64,000 nt of DNA. Origin: Archegozetes longisetosus. Lineage: Eukaryota > Arthropoda > Arachnida > Sarcoptiformes > Trhypochthoniidae. The notes beneath the pieces are model-generated. The model did no database searches and was not told the origin of the DNA. It was given only the letters and a program-made list of their open reading frames with translations. The stretch covers positions 10,363,843-10,427,842 of the forward strand of contig JAEMBT020000003.1 in assembly GCA_018873245.2 (NCBI GenBank), given 5' to 3'. Below, one piece after another: positions 1 through 12,128 of this stretch. The position numbers and the translations under genes were made by a program. Position 1 is the first letter of the stretch, and the number at the start of each line of letters is the position of its first letter.

Positions 1-393
1 GATCCTTCAAAACAAGATAATAGTTAAATGAATCAAAATGAATACAAAATGATGCATAGCAAACATTAACGAAATATATATGAAAGAAAACAAATCGAAC
101 AAATCATTTATAACATTGTGCTGAGACGGATATAAAACACTATCACTCCTTTCACATAAATCTCAGGCTTTTAAATAGGTCCATGAAAAATTATTATTTT
201 TTATGACAGGCTTTGTACTATTTCAGTCTCGTGTTATAAATGCTTAACTATTAAAATTTGATTCACGTTTGAGGGCACGAAACGGATCACTTGGAAACAG
301 TTTACGGTTTGAAGCATTGGTTTTGTATTGGTTTGAACGATAATTATAAAGATAGATGACACTCGAAACAACGCAATTCCACTTATCATAAGA

Positions 394-2272
394 ATGAATA
401 ACTTTTATCGTAATAATCCTGATGTGCATCAATCAAATGATATTGAATCACAGACGCCTGAACCGAGAAGAGTGAGCCGAACAGTGAGCGGACTGCGTAG
501 AATCAGATCAGAGTCGGAACATTGTAATAAATATGATTACTTTGCTTATATGCGTTCTCCATCAATCCAAACGAGGAGAAAAATCAACTTTTACGAACAA
601 AAGCTAAATGTTTATAAATTACTTCATAGACCTCCTCGAGGGCTGATATCCGCTGGATATCATATATTCGTGACATGCATTATCTTGACGTGCTTAGTGT
701 TAACTGTACTCTCGACTATTTCAGGTATAAACAATGTTTTACATTATATAAAAATGAGAAAATAGTCTATTTTAAACCAATTATAAATAACTCATAATTG
801 GATACAAGAATCGGAACTAAGCTCAAATAAAAACTTCAATTTCAACAGATTATGCGACCCCAGCGTTAGGTTATCTAAAAATAATGGACTGCTTTGTATT
901 AGCTTTCTTTAGTGCTGAACTCATGGTTCGCTTTTGGTCATCAGGATGTATTTCATACTATAGAGGATGGAAAGGAAAATTTCGTTTCTTCCGAAACCCT
1001 TTTCGCTTGATAGACCTCTTCATTATCTATTCAACAGTTACCGTTTTGTTGTTTGACGATAGAAGTGTTTTAGTTTTCACTTCTTTAAGAGGAATACGTT
1101 TTCTACAAATTTTTCAAGTTCTAAAACTTGAGCATAGATTCGGTCCATGGCGAATGATGACATCAGTGATCTGGGCTCAAAGAGAACATCTCGCTATCAT
1201 TGCGTACATGGGATCGTTAATCCTGCTTTCGACCTCTTTTCTTATTTATTTTTTGGAGAAAGATGTCAATCCAGCCTTTAATAATTGGGCATCTAGTCTT
1301 TGGTGGGGAGTTGTGACCCTTTGCACTATAGGCTATGGAGACATGTATCCGATAACACCGATCGGCAAGCTTTTGTCTTGTATTTGTTTTATAGTTGGTG
1401 TTTCGATATTTGCGCTACCGGCTGGTATCTTAAGTACTGGTCTCGCTCTTAAGGTAAGATCGAATTGTCTAATACGCTTTCTTATCAATAAAACCAAAAA
1501 GTCTAGGACATTAGATATACTCTCTTATTATGATTTTGATGGCGCTTCACTATTAAATAACTTGAGGTGATTTGTTGTGGTCTAATGACAATTAGCTTGA
1601 ATTGAAAATCAAATTTAGTTTCAAGTCTGACGAAAAGTCTTTGAATTTAGGCAATCTTATTTTAATATCTTATTGGTTTAGGTCCAAGAACAACAACGTT
1701 TGCGTCAATTAAGCAAACGCAAAGTACCAGCTGCACGACTGATTCAATGTGTTTGGAGGTGTTATGTTGCAGATAAGAAGTCTATGCCTAGAATTTCATT
1801 GAGAAGATCATCGAAATCCAAAACTAAAATTCATCGCAAGGCAAATCCTGAAAGCAATGCACTCAAATTCATACTTGTAGTCAAATATTTTATAGCGAGA
1901 CGAAATTTTTCTAAAGCCTCCAAACCGTATGACATAAAGGACGTTCTTGAGCAATACGCTGCCGGCCATACAAACATGTTGACCAGAGTTAAACAGATGG
2001 AGTCCAGAATGGATACGATTGAGGAGAAAATCAAGTCTAACTTTAATACTATGCAAGAGTTAAAAGTTCTTATGTCATTGCGTATGTCAAAAGTTGAACA
2101 ACTTTTGAAAGACTCACATATAAGATTAAATGATTTGATTGAAGTTCATTGTAAATCTGATGTGGAAAACGCCTTCAAAGATATTTTGTGTAGAAATCAG
2201 AATCAGATTGAATTTAGAAATGAGTTATCAATGATAGACATGCCTTTAAAGAAGAGACGAATGTCTTTGTAA
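394..2272 (+). CDS. KCNQ: KCNQ-type voltage-gated potassium channel, 3 exons
   Basis: Exons 394-724, 849-1453 and 1682-2272 join in frame through GT-AG introns to give about 508 residues. KCNQ (Kv7) subunits form tetrameric plasma-membrane K+ channels. Seen here: S1 around residues 84-109; S4 from about 189 (SLRGIRFLQIF); pore filter TIGYGD at 270-275; the S6 PAG hinge (ALPAGIL); then the Kv7 helix A IQ motif (LIQCVWRCY), helix B (PYDIKDVLEQY) and a C-terminal helix suited to coiled-coil assembly. The N-terminal KLNVYKLLHRPPRG matches the conserved pre-S1 segment. The protein is short for the family because the helix A-B linker is only about 30 residues. Oddities: S4 has Q where KCNQ1 has R237 and H where it has R243. 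The start is the first ATG of the open exon; an upstream exon cannot be excluded. Family assignment is firm. Confidence 0.93.
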
Positions 2273-2371
2273 TTTTTAAGCATTTTAGAATTAGGCCTTA
2301 TAAATTATCTCTAATTTTACTCAATTTGTAAGACATCTCACTATAATTCGTCATAACATTATTTTTTAAAG

Positions 2372-2377
2372 AATAAA
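2372..2377 (+). terminator. Likely poly(A) signal of the KCNQ gene
   Basis: AATAAA about 100 nt after the stop codon of the channel gene. The position is plausible, but the motif is common in AT-rich DNA. Confidence 0.4.
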
Positions 2378-2678
2378 AGCATGATTGAGCACAAATCAGA
2401 ACTAAAACTTTATTTAAAATTAGTTATTAATTTAAACTTAAGTTTAGCTCAAACTTTTGATTATATCTATTGAAAATTGTTGATGGGTTCAAATCAGAAC
2501 GAAAGATTTCACGTAAACTGAACAAACAATTATTTCTTCAACAGATATCGCTATTAGAGCTAAAGAAAATTAATGAATGTCCAAGTAAAGAATTAACAAA
2601 ACCAAACTTCTAAACCCTTACCACAGAGTCGTAAGTAATGCAGCCTTTCCTGCAAAACACATCTGATTACTCGACTAT

Positions 2679-2806
2679 GAGCCGTATTCTGAGTTCTGTT
2701 TTAAGCTCGACCTCAACTCAAGTTAGACTGAGTGCTATTGAAATTTGTATTTTCAAGTCTAATTTGAGTCGAGATCGAGCTTAAGACAGAACTCAGAATA
2801 CGGCTC
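2679..2806. mobile_element. Small hairpin MITE, 128 bp
   Basis: Two arms of about 50 bp, starting GAGCCGTATTCTGAG and ending in its reverse complement, fold on each other with a short loop. TAT lies on both sides, which would fit a TA or TWA target duplication. There is no coding capacity. The arms are nearly identical at the tips, suggesting recent insertion. Confidence 0.75.
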
Positions 2807-5657
2807 TATATATTCAATTGAATCAATTATAAAAGTTCAAAATATATTGATAAAAATAGTCAATTGTCAACTAATAGGTCATCAAATTTTAAGGTTTAGT
2901 AAAATAAAAACTTTGACATGAAATTATATATTTCTAAGCGCTCTTGTTCGATTGAATCAGTCATAAAATATGACTCAGAACAAAAATTGGAAAAATGGAT
3001 CGAAGTACTATTGCATAAGCTGTTTGTTCCTTATTGGAAAATATGAAAAGTTGAATTTATATTCCGGTCCTATATCCCTTAAATCAAATATGCTTCAATC
3101 ATACAAATCTGATTAATCAAAATTATTTGAAGTAATTTTTGGTGTTATCATTACTTGTAAAGGTAATGGAATTTCATCAACTAGAACAAAATTTAGTTAT
3201 AATAGACTGTTTTGGATCAGATTTAGCTTTCATTTTCCCAGAAAGAAAACAAAAATGTTCACAACTTGACAATGGATCAAAGACACCTATTAATTAGCTA
3301 TATAGAAAACTGAAAATTCTGAAATCTGCATTTAATATTTTTTAGTTAATTTTTACAACGAGTAGAGGTACAAATGAACTTAACCTGAGTATCTTATCTA
3401 AATAGTTGCAAAACAAGTTCAAAGTCTATTCATATTAATGTTATCTTCTTTTTAAAGTTCTAATCGTATGATAAGAATGAGTAATTTAAATGATTTTATC
3501 CTTAACTGTTTATCCTTGTGTGTCAATGCCAATCTTTTCACACCTAATAGTTCGGATCAATGTGAACAGGATTAACTTGCCCAAGCAACAATGTGAACAG
3601 GACTGCTTCAGTATATCAATGTTCTTTATTTAAAACTGCATTTTCTGATGATCATTGTCATGCCTATAGAAGTGAAAAATCTTCATGATTTAAGCGCGAA
3701 AACAGATTCTGCTCAAGTTTGACCCGCAGACCCCTATAATTAAGGATTAATGAACGCTTCGATAAGCATCATTCAATGATTTGATTGGTTATACTTCGAG
3801 GTTTCGAAATATAAAGTTTCGAAAACTCTGTTTTGAAGTCCCAGTAATACGATAAACCTATTTTATCTTTATAGAGATATTGCTTTCGAATGTTTATTAA
3901 GAAACCGATGGATTGATAATAAAAAAATAGTAATATTGATGTAACTATACTCATTAGAATGATTAACACATTAATTATGAATTAAGCTCAATCTTGCTTT
4001 ACAGCCTTTAGTTTTGCACTTATAATAGTTTTTACTGCTGTAGACCTAACTTTAAAAAACATCAAATTATTGTAAACTGCAGATATAGAACTGAAATTAC
4101 TTTTAATTAAATTATCCATAATTTATATGTCAGTTTTAGTAGTAAGTTAACATTTAAAACTTTCATTACATTACTAGGTAAAGGTTTTCAAGCGTTCATT
4201 ACTCAAATGACAATATTTTGAAGCATCTCATTTATTATCATTTTCTTTATCGTTTAAATATTAATGAAGAATGCCCTGCGCAAACGAGCGCAAATCTATT
4301 TGAGGCACTGTATTAGCACTAATCAACACAAACATTTTAATTGAGAATAGTTTCAAAAGAAAAAAGTCTGTTTCTAAATAGTATTGAAGATCTGACAACA
4401 AAAAACTAATCGAAACAATAGACGAGGAAAAACAACAATGAAAAAGTTTACGAGAAAAATAGTGAGAGTAATGATGAATCAGTTTTGTAAAGTAGTTCAC
4501 TTCGAAAATATTTATTTGAAGCTTTCAAACAATGTGCTAAGTCATTTATAAATCCGCTAATCATAGTCTGAGCTGAAACTATTAAAGTTTTAGCATAAAC
4601 ACTAATATATTATGAAATTGAGATCAAATCTAATGAATGAAACATCGATACAATTCGTTAGGATGCTATTGTGATAAATATGAGAAGAAATATGCGTTCT
4701 TTTTGTAGAATAAGTTAATTAGTAAATTCAAATAAAGAACTCTAACCGTATCAGAAGATAGAGACTTAATAATAAAGTGAACTCAAAATAATAAATTATC
4801 ATTAGTAAAATGTTTGTATGAAGCAGTTAAGTGGTTAATAATATATAAGTATCAATTTTTTGAAGTGAGCCACGCAACAAAACTAATTCACGTTAGTGTT
4901 TGTTGTGACAAAAAAACTTCACTAATTCTCAAAAAGGCTAAAATTTGAAACTATCGACTAAAACTAATGCATAAAAATGAACATTTGAAAAATAGAATTG
5001 AAGTCAAAACTTGAAGAGTCTATTAATAAATCTAACAATTTTGATCCATATATTTGCTCTGGTCAACTCTTTTAGATATGAAATTGTCGATCGTTTGGCA
5101 AACTTAGAGTTAAAACAACTGACATGAGCATAACACGTGCGAAGCTTTAGCATTACTTAAGAAACGATGCTTCAATCAAAATGCGAACATAGCTTAAATT
5201 CATGGCCATTATCATGAATAACACGTGCGGCGATCAAATCTCAGATTGAGCATTGGAATACAGACTGAGTTGCAATAATGACTCAATGTACTGGATTGCT
5301 GGAGTCAATAACTCATGTTGGCTATAACTAGGTTTGACTATAAAGAGATTATTTTGCATCAGTTTATGTGAGTTGGTAACAGACTATTGATTTAACTTCA
5401 ATGAGAATTTACTATAAAGTTGTTCATTTATCGAGACTTAACTGTTATTCGGTACAAACTTTAATAAATACAATTACATTGGTTAGAAATACTTGACTGA
5501 TAAATAAATATTCAAGGCTTCATTTGAAGGCTATATTCATTATTTATTAAACACACAGTGTATGTGAGTTTAATCTTAAGTTTAACTTGATGCTTAATGA
5601 GTAACAATAGAAAATAATTTTTACGAGTAAACTTCAAATTATTGAAAAACTAATAAA
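2807..5657. other. Intergenic, no gene recognised
   Basis: AT-rich DNA between the channel and the P450 genes. Short open frames at 3769-3969 and 4261-4500 (both minus) show no recognisable domain. A 13-bp word (AATGTGAACAGGA) occurs twice, near 3558 and 3589. The P450 promoter should lie at the right end, but no clear element is visible. Confidence 0.5.
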
Positions 5658-8600
5658 ATGTTGACTTTTATTTCAAACATTTTCTATTATACTGACACAC
5701 GTTCAGCGATTATTAGTCTAATATTAGGACTAACAGTCTATTATTTGGCAAATTTTTACATGAAAGTCTTGAGTCTTCCTCCCGGACCCATACCTTTACC
5801 TATTATTGGAAATATTTTATGTAAGTTTTTCATCAAAAGTTTGTCTTTCGAAAAATTGAACTTTTTCTTTGAATTCTTTAGTATTTCGCGGAACTAAAAG
5901 GCATTCCAGTATAGAACTAATTGAAATTTCAAAGAAATACGGGCCTGTATTTACATTCTGGATGGGACCGAAACCATTTATTATGATTCTTGATAGAGAT
6001 ATAGCTAAAGAAACATTTCGTAAAAATGAATTCGCAGGAAGACCTAGTTCTTATTTTGGTAATTATCAAAATTCTAAAATATTAAACGTTATAGCATCGT
6101 CTGAGGGACTACTTCTCCTTGAGAAGATATTTGCATCTTATTAAGAGTGCTTTACATAAAATGCTAGTTCAACACAATAGATTTCGGGTTCGCAATACAG
6201 GTTTAAAGTGCAGAGTCCAAAAAATGTTGTCTCTAATTCTAGGATTGATCTTTAAAACTGAACATAAACCAAGTTGAATTTGGGCCCATTTTACACATAT
6301 AAGTTTGTTTGACCAATTCTCTAGAGACTAGAGATAAAGATTCAAGTTTAGATCTCATTTCGAGTTTTGATCAATGATTTCTTTAAAGTATGTTTTCTCA
6401 GTGACCAAAACTTTGTATGCATGACATTTTGATTATATTTATTTTAAGGTTTGTTTTACATTCTAATGAATTACATAAACAGTTTTCATTACAATTTTGG
6501 CCAACTTTTATACAATCACACAAACGAACGCATTTAGCTTTACAGTTACAATAAAATTGATTATTACTTTCTAACAAAAGCTGAATTTTTATTTACTTTA
6601 GAAACTTTTTGATCTGAATTTGAATAAAATAAAATACTATAAAATTAAAAATTTTTCGGTATCAAAACATATCTCAGTAAACTTTTATATCGTCAAATTT
6701 CTTTTTTAAAGGTAAATAACCACCATAAGCATTATTTAAGGTAGTGAAATCAAAATTTTCTATTATATCAGTCTTTACGAGATTTATTTCTAACTCAAAG
6801 TTTTCAGATAACAGATTAGTTGTTGCGAAAATTCCTTTTGTGTGAATTTTATTTTTCTAATTTGTATTAGCTTTTCAACATTATTAGCTAATAATTTATC
6901 AAAAACTATCTTAAACAAAGTCAAAATCAAATGAAATCAAGTTTAGATATTTTGAAATAAAAGTGTTAAAGCCTAATGTTAAACATGTATGATTTGTACG
7001 CCTGAAACTTTAATAACTTAATCCTTAATGTCTAGTCATGATGTCGTGAAACAAACCTTTTGGGAATTCATTGATATCTTTTTCACTTTCTATAGTTTGG
7101 GTCTAGTTTTCATTTGGTTTATGTTCAGTTTTAAAGATCAATCCTAGAATTATCATTTAATGTGAAGCGCTGCTAATAATGCAAATATCTTTTCAAAGTG
7201 AAGTAACTTTCTTAACATACTATAAAATTAAGAATTAAAATTTCGTCTCTCATCATAAGATATAACTAATATCTAGAATGAGTAATTTCTCTAAATTTGT
7301 TGTAACTTGTAATTTCTTGTATTGAAGTAAGTGTTGAAAAGTTTCTCTTTCTGTTAAAATATCTGCCTCAAATGACTGATTTCTAAGTCTAAATAACTAT
7401 CAATTGTAGGCCAACAACTATCTAATGAAAAATATTCCGATATTGTATTTGCTGATTATGGTCACACGTGGGAGAGCTTGAGAAGAGTTACTCATACGGC
7501 TGTCAGGTATGAAAAATGATATAATCGTTGTAAGTCTTATAAATGCAACACTCATTATAAAAATGATCAAAAACTTCAGAAAATACGCGACAAGTGACAA
7601 CTTGGCGTATTTGGTCAGTGATGTGGTCGACGAAACAGTTAAGATAATCAAAGAGAAAGAAGGGATAAATAAAGCATTTTCTCCATACGATTATATATAT
7701 CACTTGTTCTTGAATATTATCGCATCGTCTGTATTCGGGAAAAGGTATACACTGAATAAGAAATGTATTTAGCTCAATCGAAATATTTTTCCCAATATTA
7801 GATATGATATCGAAGACGAAGAATTCATAAAAATCAAATATTTTATGCATGATTTTGTCAAGGAAATAGGAAATAGATTTGTCTTGTGGGAATTTATGCC
7901 ATTAATGCGCTTAATTGATTATAAATTGTTAAGAAAACAAAATGAAAATTTCAGCCAAATGAAAGAAATGATGAGAAATAAGTTTCGAGATCATTATAAA
8001 GACTATAACGAAACAGTTGTCAGAGATTTTAGTGATGCTCTCATTTCAGCTAAAAATGAAGCCTTAGCTGAAGGTAAAGAGTCGGCGCCTTATTTGACTG
8101 ATGAAAACTTAGGGCTGTCTGCGTTTGATCTATTTTTCGGTACTGAAAACAATTCTTATACATTTTGGGCTATATAGCATCAATATATCTGAATTGTTGC
8201 AAATCATACTCAAATTCAAAATGACTTAAGCTAAGGTAAAGCCAAAAAAGTTTGGTTACTTACACTTAAGTTTATACTGTGCTTGAATTTCAACAATTCT
8301 CAGTATAGTTTCGGAGTAGAGCTGAATTTTTTCTTACAAATAATAACTTTTCTTCTAATTAAAGCCGGTATCGACACATCACGGTTTACCTTCAAATGGC
8401 TATTCTTTCTATTGGCTTACTATCCAGAAGTACAGAATAAGTTGAGACAAGAAATTAGTTCACAAATTGGCGACCGGATGCCATTACAAGAAGACAGAAA
8501 TAACTGTCATTATGTAAATGCATTCATATCGGAAACAATGCGTTTTCGGAATATTGTACCGCTTGGCGTCTTTCATAAGGCTATAGTTCAGACAAAAATC

Positions 8601-9031
8601 GGTAAAAAAGCTAAATATAGTTCTTCTCATTGAAGAAAAAATCGTCTAAAAATTCAACTCAAACTTTCAGGTGATCTGACTGTACCGGAAGGAACCGGTC
8701 TTTTTGTACACCAGTACAGTATACTTAATGATGAAAAACATTGGAAAAATCCCGAGAAGTTTATACCAGAAAGATTTCTAGAAAACGGAAAATATTTGAC
8801 TTCACGTCCGTCTGCTTTCATACCATTCGGTCTGGGACGTCGTGTCTGTTTAGGAGAAAAGTTAGCGCTTGCGGACTTGTTTCTAGTTTTGGTTCGCTTT
8901 CTTCAGGCGACCGATGGCTATGGATTGTTCTCGAAAATGGCCCCGAGTATTACAGCTTAGAACCTGATGCCGACACTGTTGATTCTTTAGTTCCGGTCGA
9001 GTATAAAGTTTTGCTTAAAAAAATTGACTAA
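5658..9031 (+). CDS. Cytochrome P450, CYP2-like, 7 exons, apparent frame break near 3' end
   Basis: Exons 5658-5820, 5882-6058, 7410-7506, 7580-7744, 7802-8139, 8365-8601 and 8671 onward join in frame by GT-AG introns. The product is a microsomal-type haem monooxygenase: N-terminal membrane anchor; proline hinge LPPGPIPLPIIGN; helix C WESLRR; helix I AGIDTS at about 314-319; helix K ETMR; PERF; and haem loop PFGLGRRVCLG with the ligand Cys at about 452. All landmark residues are present. The straight reading ends at a TAG at 8958-8960 (488 aa). The next frame continues to 9031 with a P450-like tail (LVPVEYKVLLKKID), which would give about 512 aa, the usual length. A missing C in the run near 8940 would explain this, as sequence error or a real lesion. 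The substrate cannot be told. The second intron carries an inverted-repeat element. Confidence 0.9.
6234..7152. mobile_element. Inverted-repeat element inside P450 intron 2, about 0.92 kb
   Basis: Arms 6234-6272 and 7114-7152 are exact inverted copies over about 39 bp (TAATTCTAGGATTGATC...). Similarity fades inward. TA at both ends may be target duplication or part of the arm. No transposase frame is visible, so it is probably non-autonomous. It accounts for most of this 1.35 kb intron, while the other P450 introns are 57-225 bp. Confidence 0.7.
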
Positions 9032-9337
9032 ACTTTTCTATCTTCAGATCTTATGAATTTTTAATCGACTCTTAAGTTTAACTTACTTTATTTTAGAAAA
9101 AAATTTCACTAAATAACTAATGATTTTAAACAAGTTTTGAATTTGAAGTAATTTTTAGAGAATTATAGAAATATTTGAGCATAATTGATGAACAGTATAA
9201 TAATATAAAAGATTTTTAACTCAAAACAATTGAGCACGGTACTTTTGAGAGATGAGCTTGGATCTCAGGATAATCTTAGTCTCGAGACTCGAGGACTCTC
9301 GAATTCCATATAATATGGGGAAAATTTTTGTTGTTAT
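9032..9337. other. P450 3' flank
   Basis: Nothing recognised apart from a short self-complementary word (CTCGAGACTCGAGGACTCTCGA) region near 9280-9302. No canonical AATAAA was found close to the P450 stop. Confidence 0.4.
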
Positions 9338-9752
9338 ATATGAAAGCTTGCCTCAAAGAAGTGCACAAATTAAAACTTTTTCTAAAAGACTTCACAAAAT
9401 TTCAATCATAAACTGAACTTAGTTTTGAACTTTAGCTACAACGTGATTTTTGCTTTTCCGAACTTTTTTAAACATTTTATCTCTTAGGGTTCAGGGTTTG
9501 AACAAATTGATTAAATCAAAACAAAATAATATTTATGTCTGAAAAGTGAAGTCAAAATAAGTCATGAAAACAAATTAGTAAATTAATAATAATGAGTGAA
9601 AAAAAAGTTTGTGCTACGAGATTAGATTAGTCTTGCAAAAGTATGAAAAAAACATATTTAACTCGTATGCAACTCATAACGTTAAAATTGGTCTTATGCC
9701 CTTTTAGAAAAATATTTTATTTGTGCACTTCTTCAAGACAGGCCTTCATACT
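9338..9752. mobile_element. Foldback MITE, about 0.41 kb (family also at 51716-52135)
   Basis: Left arm 9338-9390 contains GAAAGCTTGCCTCAAAGAAG; right arm 9706-9752 is its imperfect inverse (roughly 80% by eye). The same terminal sequence bounds the element at 51716-52135, so this is a dispersed family. No coding capacity. Confidence 0.65.
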
Positions 9753-11184
9753 TGCTTTTAAGTTAAAAAACATTGAACTGGGATAACCATCTAATAACAA
9801 AAGATTTTTATTTAATTCATATTTACTTAACAAGTCTATTTTGATTAAAAATTGGGCGTTTGATGAATCAGTTTTTGACAAATTTCACTTTAAATATTTA
9901 TGAACCTTTAAATTTAGAACCATTCGTCAAGTGTTTATTTTCTAATCTAGTTACACAATACTTTTCGTGAGTCTTGAAAACTTTTGAAAATTAAGAGTTA
10001 ACTATTAGAATAAAATCAATAAAGATACAGTATTGTTCCTCTCGGTTCAGACTCGAGAAACAATACCATCCTCTAGTAGTTTATGAATGAGTTGACAACA
10101 AACTTGAAGAAAAATATCTTAATTATGATTTGAAAATAACTGTTTTTAAGGTATATAAAAAAATTTGATTAATTAAAGTTAAATTATGAATTTATGAGAA
10201 AATGAAATCAATTTCAAATAAATTTATTGTTCCGGAGAAATTGGAATAGTTGGAGAAACACTCTCTGACGGCACTAAAAACTGAAAATTAATTGAAATTA
10301 ACTATTTGGATGAAAATTGTCATTTCAAAGAATTACTTCCTCCATTTTTATGGTTTATATAACAAAAAATGATATTAAGAGTTCTAAACAATAGAAATTC
10401 AGCAGTAAAGATCACTATTTCTAGAGTTATTAGTTCAGTTTCTACAATAATATGACACTGGGTAAAGCCAAGAAATAAAAGATGCGTACTTGATAGTGAC
10501 TCGTTTAATCACGCCAAAACTAAGAATAAGGTGAGATCGCTTTGCTCAGAATACTTGATGTGCCTTACTTCGCGACCTGACGCTATCCCCAGCTTTGGTT
10601 AAGTGACACACATCCACACTTAGCTATCTTATAGAGTAATTTAATTCTTTTTACTCTAATAAGACTTTAAAGTCGAATATCTCGAAGACAGTTTTTCCGA
10701 TGGTCACATTTAAACTCCATTCGATGGGACGAATCTATCTACCTATTTACCTATCAAGTTATTTATTGGTTTATTGAATTTTCGATCTAACGATTTATTA
10801 GTCTGCTGATCGTGACTCAAAATAACTGATTATAGATTTTTAAATGCAAAATACATAAAGAAATTGCCAGTTGAAATCATCATCAAATAATTTAATGAAA
10901 GATTTATATTATTGTGCGCATCGATTATCATTATGAAAGTTTAGTTTCAATACTTTCTCTTAAGTACAAGTCAAAGTATAAATATTTTCAATTAATAACT
11001 CTCATCGAAACTTAGTCAGTTTTGTTTCTATATTCAACCTAAAAGTTTTTCAAAAATCGTGAGATCGATATTTTTCGGTAGATTATTACATCAGTGATGA
11101 TCATTCTTTTACCTTAATGTCAGGCATCACAAAGTGAATGACAGAAAATATTGAAAATTAGAAACAGTAGTGACAATTATTGAG
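9753..11184. other. Intergenic, no gene recognised
   Basis: Mostly AT-rich. A more GC-balanced patch at about 10480-10620 (ACTTCGCGACCTGACGCT) stands out from its surroundings, but no frame, RNA fold or family was recognised in it. Confidence 0.4.
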
Positions 11185-11682
11185 GTCATAACCAGAGTTC
11201 GGCAAAGTAGTTGGAAAAATAGTTGATTTATACAATTGTAAGACAAACTAATGTAAAGCTTTCAATTTTATTATAAGATATTGACTTCTAACACATGATT
11301 CATATTTCAACAAGAAATGTGAATCGAAGTTTGAAAAAGGATTTTGAATCTTGAGTAAACACAGTATAGAGAAAATAATTTAAACTAAAAATGCATTAAT
11401 TTCTAAAATCAACATTTTTAAAATCTAAAAAATCTAATAATTGTTCACAATAAAAAAAATGGATTTTATAATCTTTTGATTTGTTTTGTACTTTGAATAT
11501 TGCATTGGGATATAAATCATGCACTAAAAAACGTTTTAAAATTAATGAATCATTCACTTTGATAACACTTGAATCATTCGATCAAGTTTTCATAACAAAA
11601 TTCAACGTTTAGTCGTAGGGTTTGTCTTACAATTGTATAGATCAACTATTTTTCAGCTATTTTGCCGAACTCTGGTGATAAC
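11185..11682. mobile_element. hAT-type MITE with 8-bp target duplication
   Basis: Element 11193-11674 starts CAGAGTTCGGCAAA and ends in its inverse. The arms pair over about 55 bp and more weakly inward. The flanks GTCATAAC (11185-11192) and GTGATAAC (11675-11682) match 7 of 8, as expected for a hAT insertion. It carries no transposase frame. Confidence 0.75.
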
Positions 11683-12128
11683 ATATAAACAAATAATCTG
11701 TGTACAATTTTATAAATTATTGATCTGTTACTCGAAAGAATAGGATAAGCGACTGTTTTTATAGCATTAGCTTGATATTTTCTTCTAGCAAACTATCCAA
11801 TCATCAAAAACATGAATTCTTTTAATCACATTGAGATATTTTTTTTTGAAAATTCTTCACAGAAAACTTTGGCCATTCTGATTATAACTTAAGGCAAACA
11901 TACCATTCGCCCATCGCTATCATGATAAGTCTATCCTGCCATTCGATACTTTGGGATTGTTCAAGGACTGCACTTTTTCAGTCTAAGAGCAAGTTTTCAA
12001 AACTTACTATAGCAGTTACTGTTCTGGTTTCGTTCAACGATAAAGCTTAAAATTGAAGTTAACTTCGGGCAGGGCATTATGTGATGAAGAAAATCTAAAA
12101 GGAGACAATCTTAATAGAAAGGAGATTC
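11683..12128. other. Intergenic, nothing recognised
   Basis: No open frame or repeat was recognised between two inverted-repeat elements. Confidence 0.4.
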
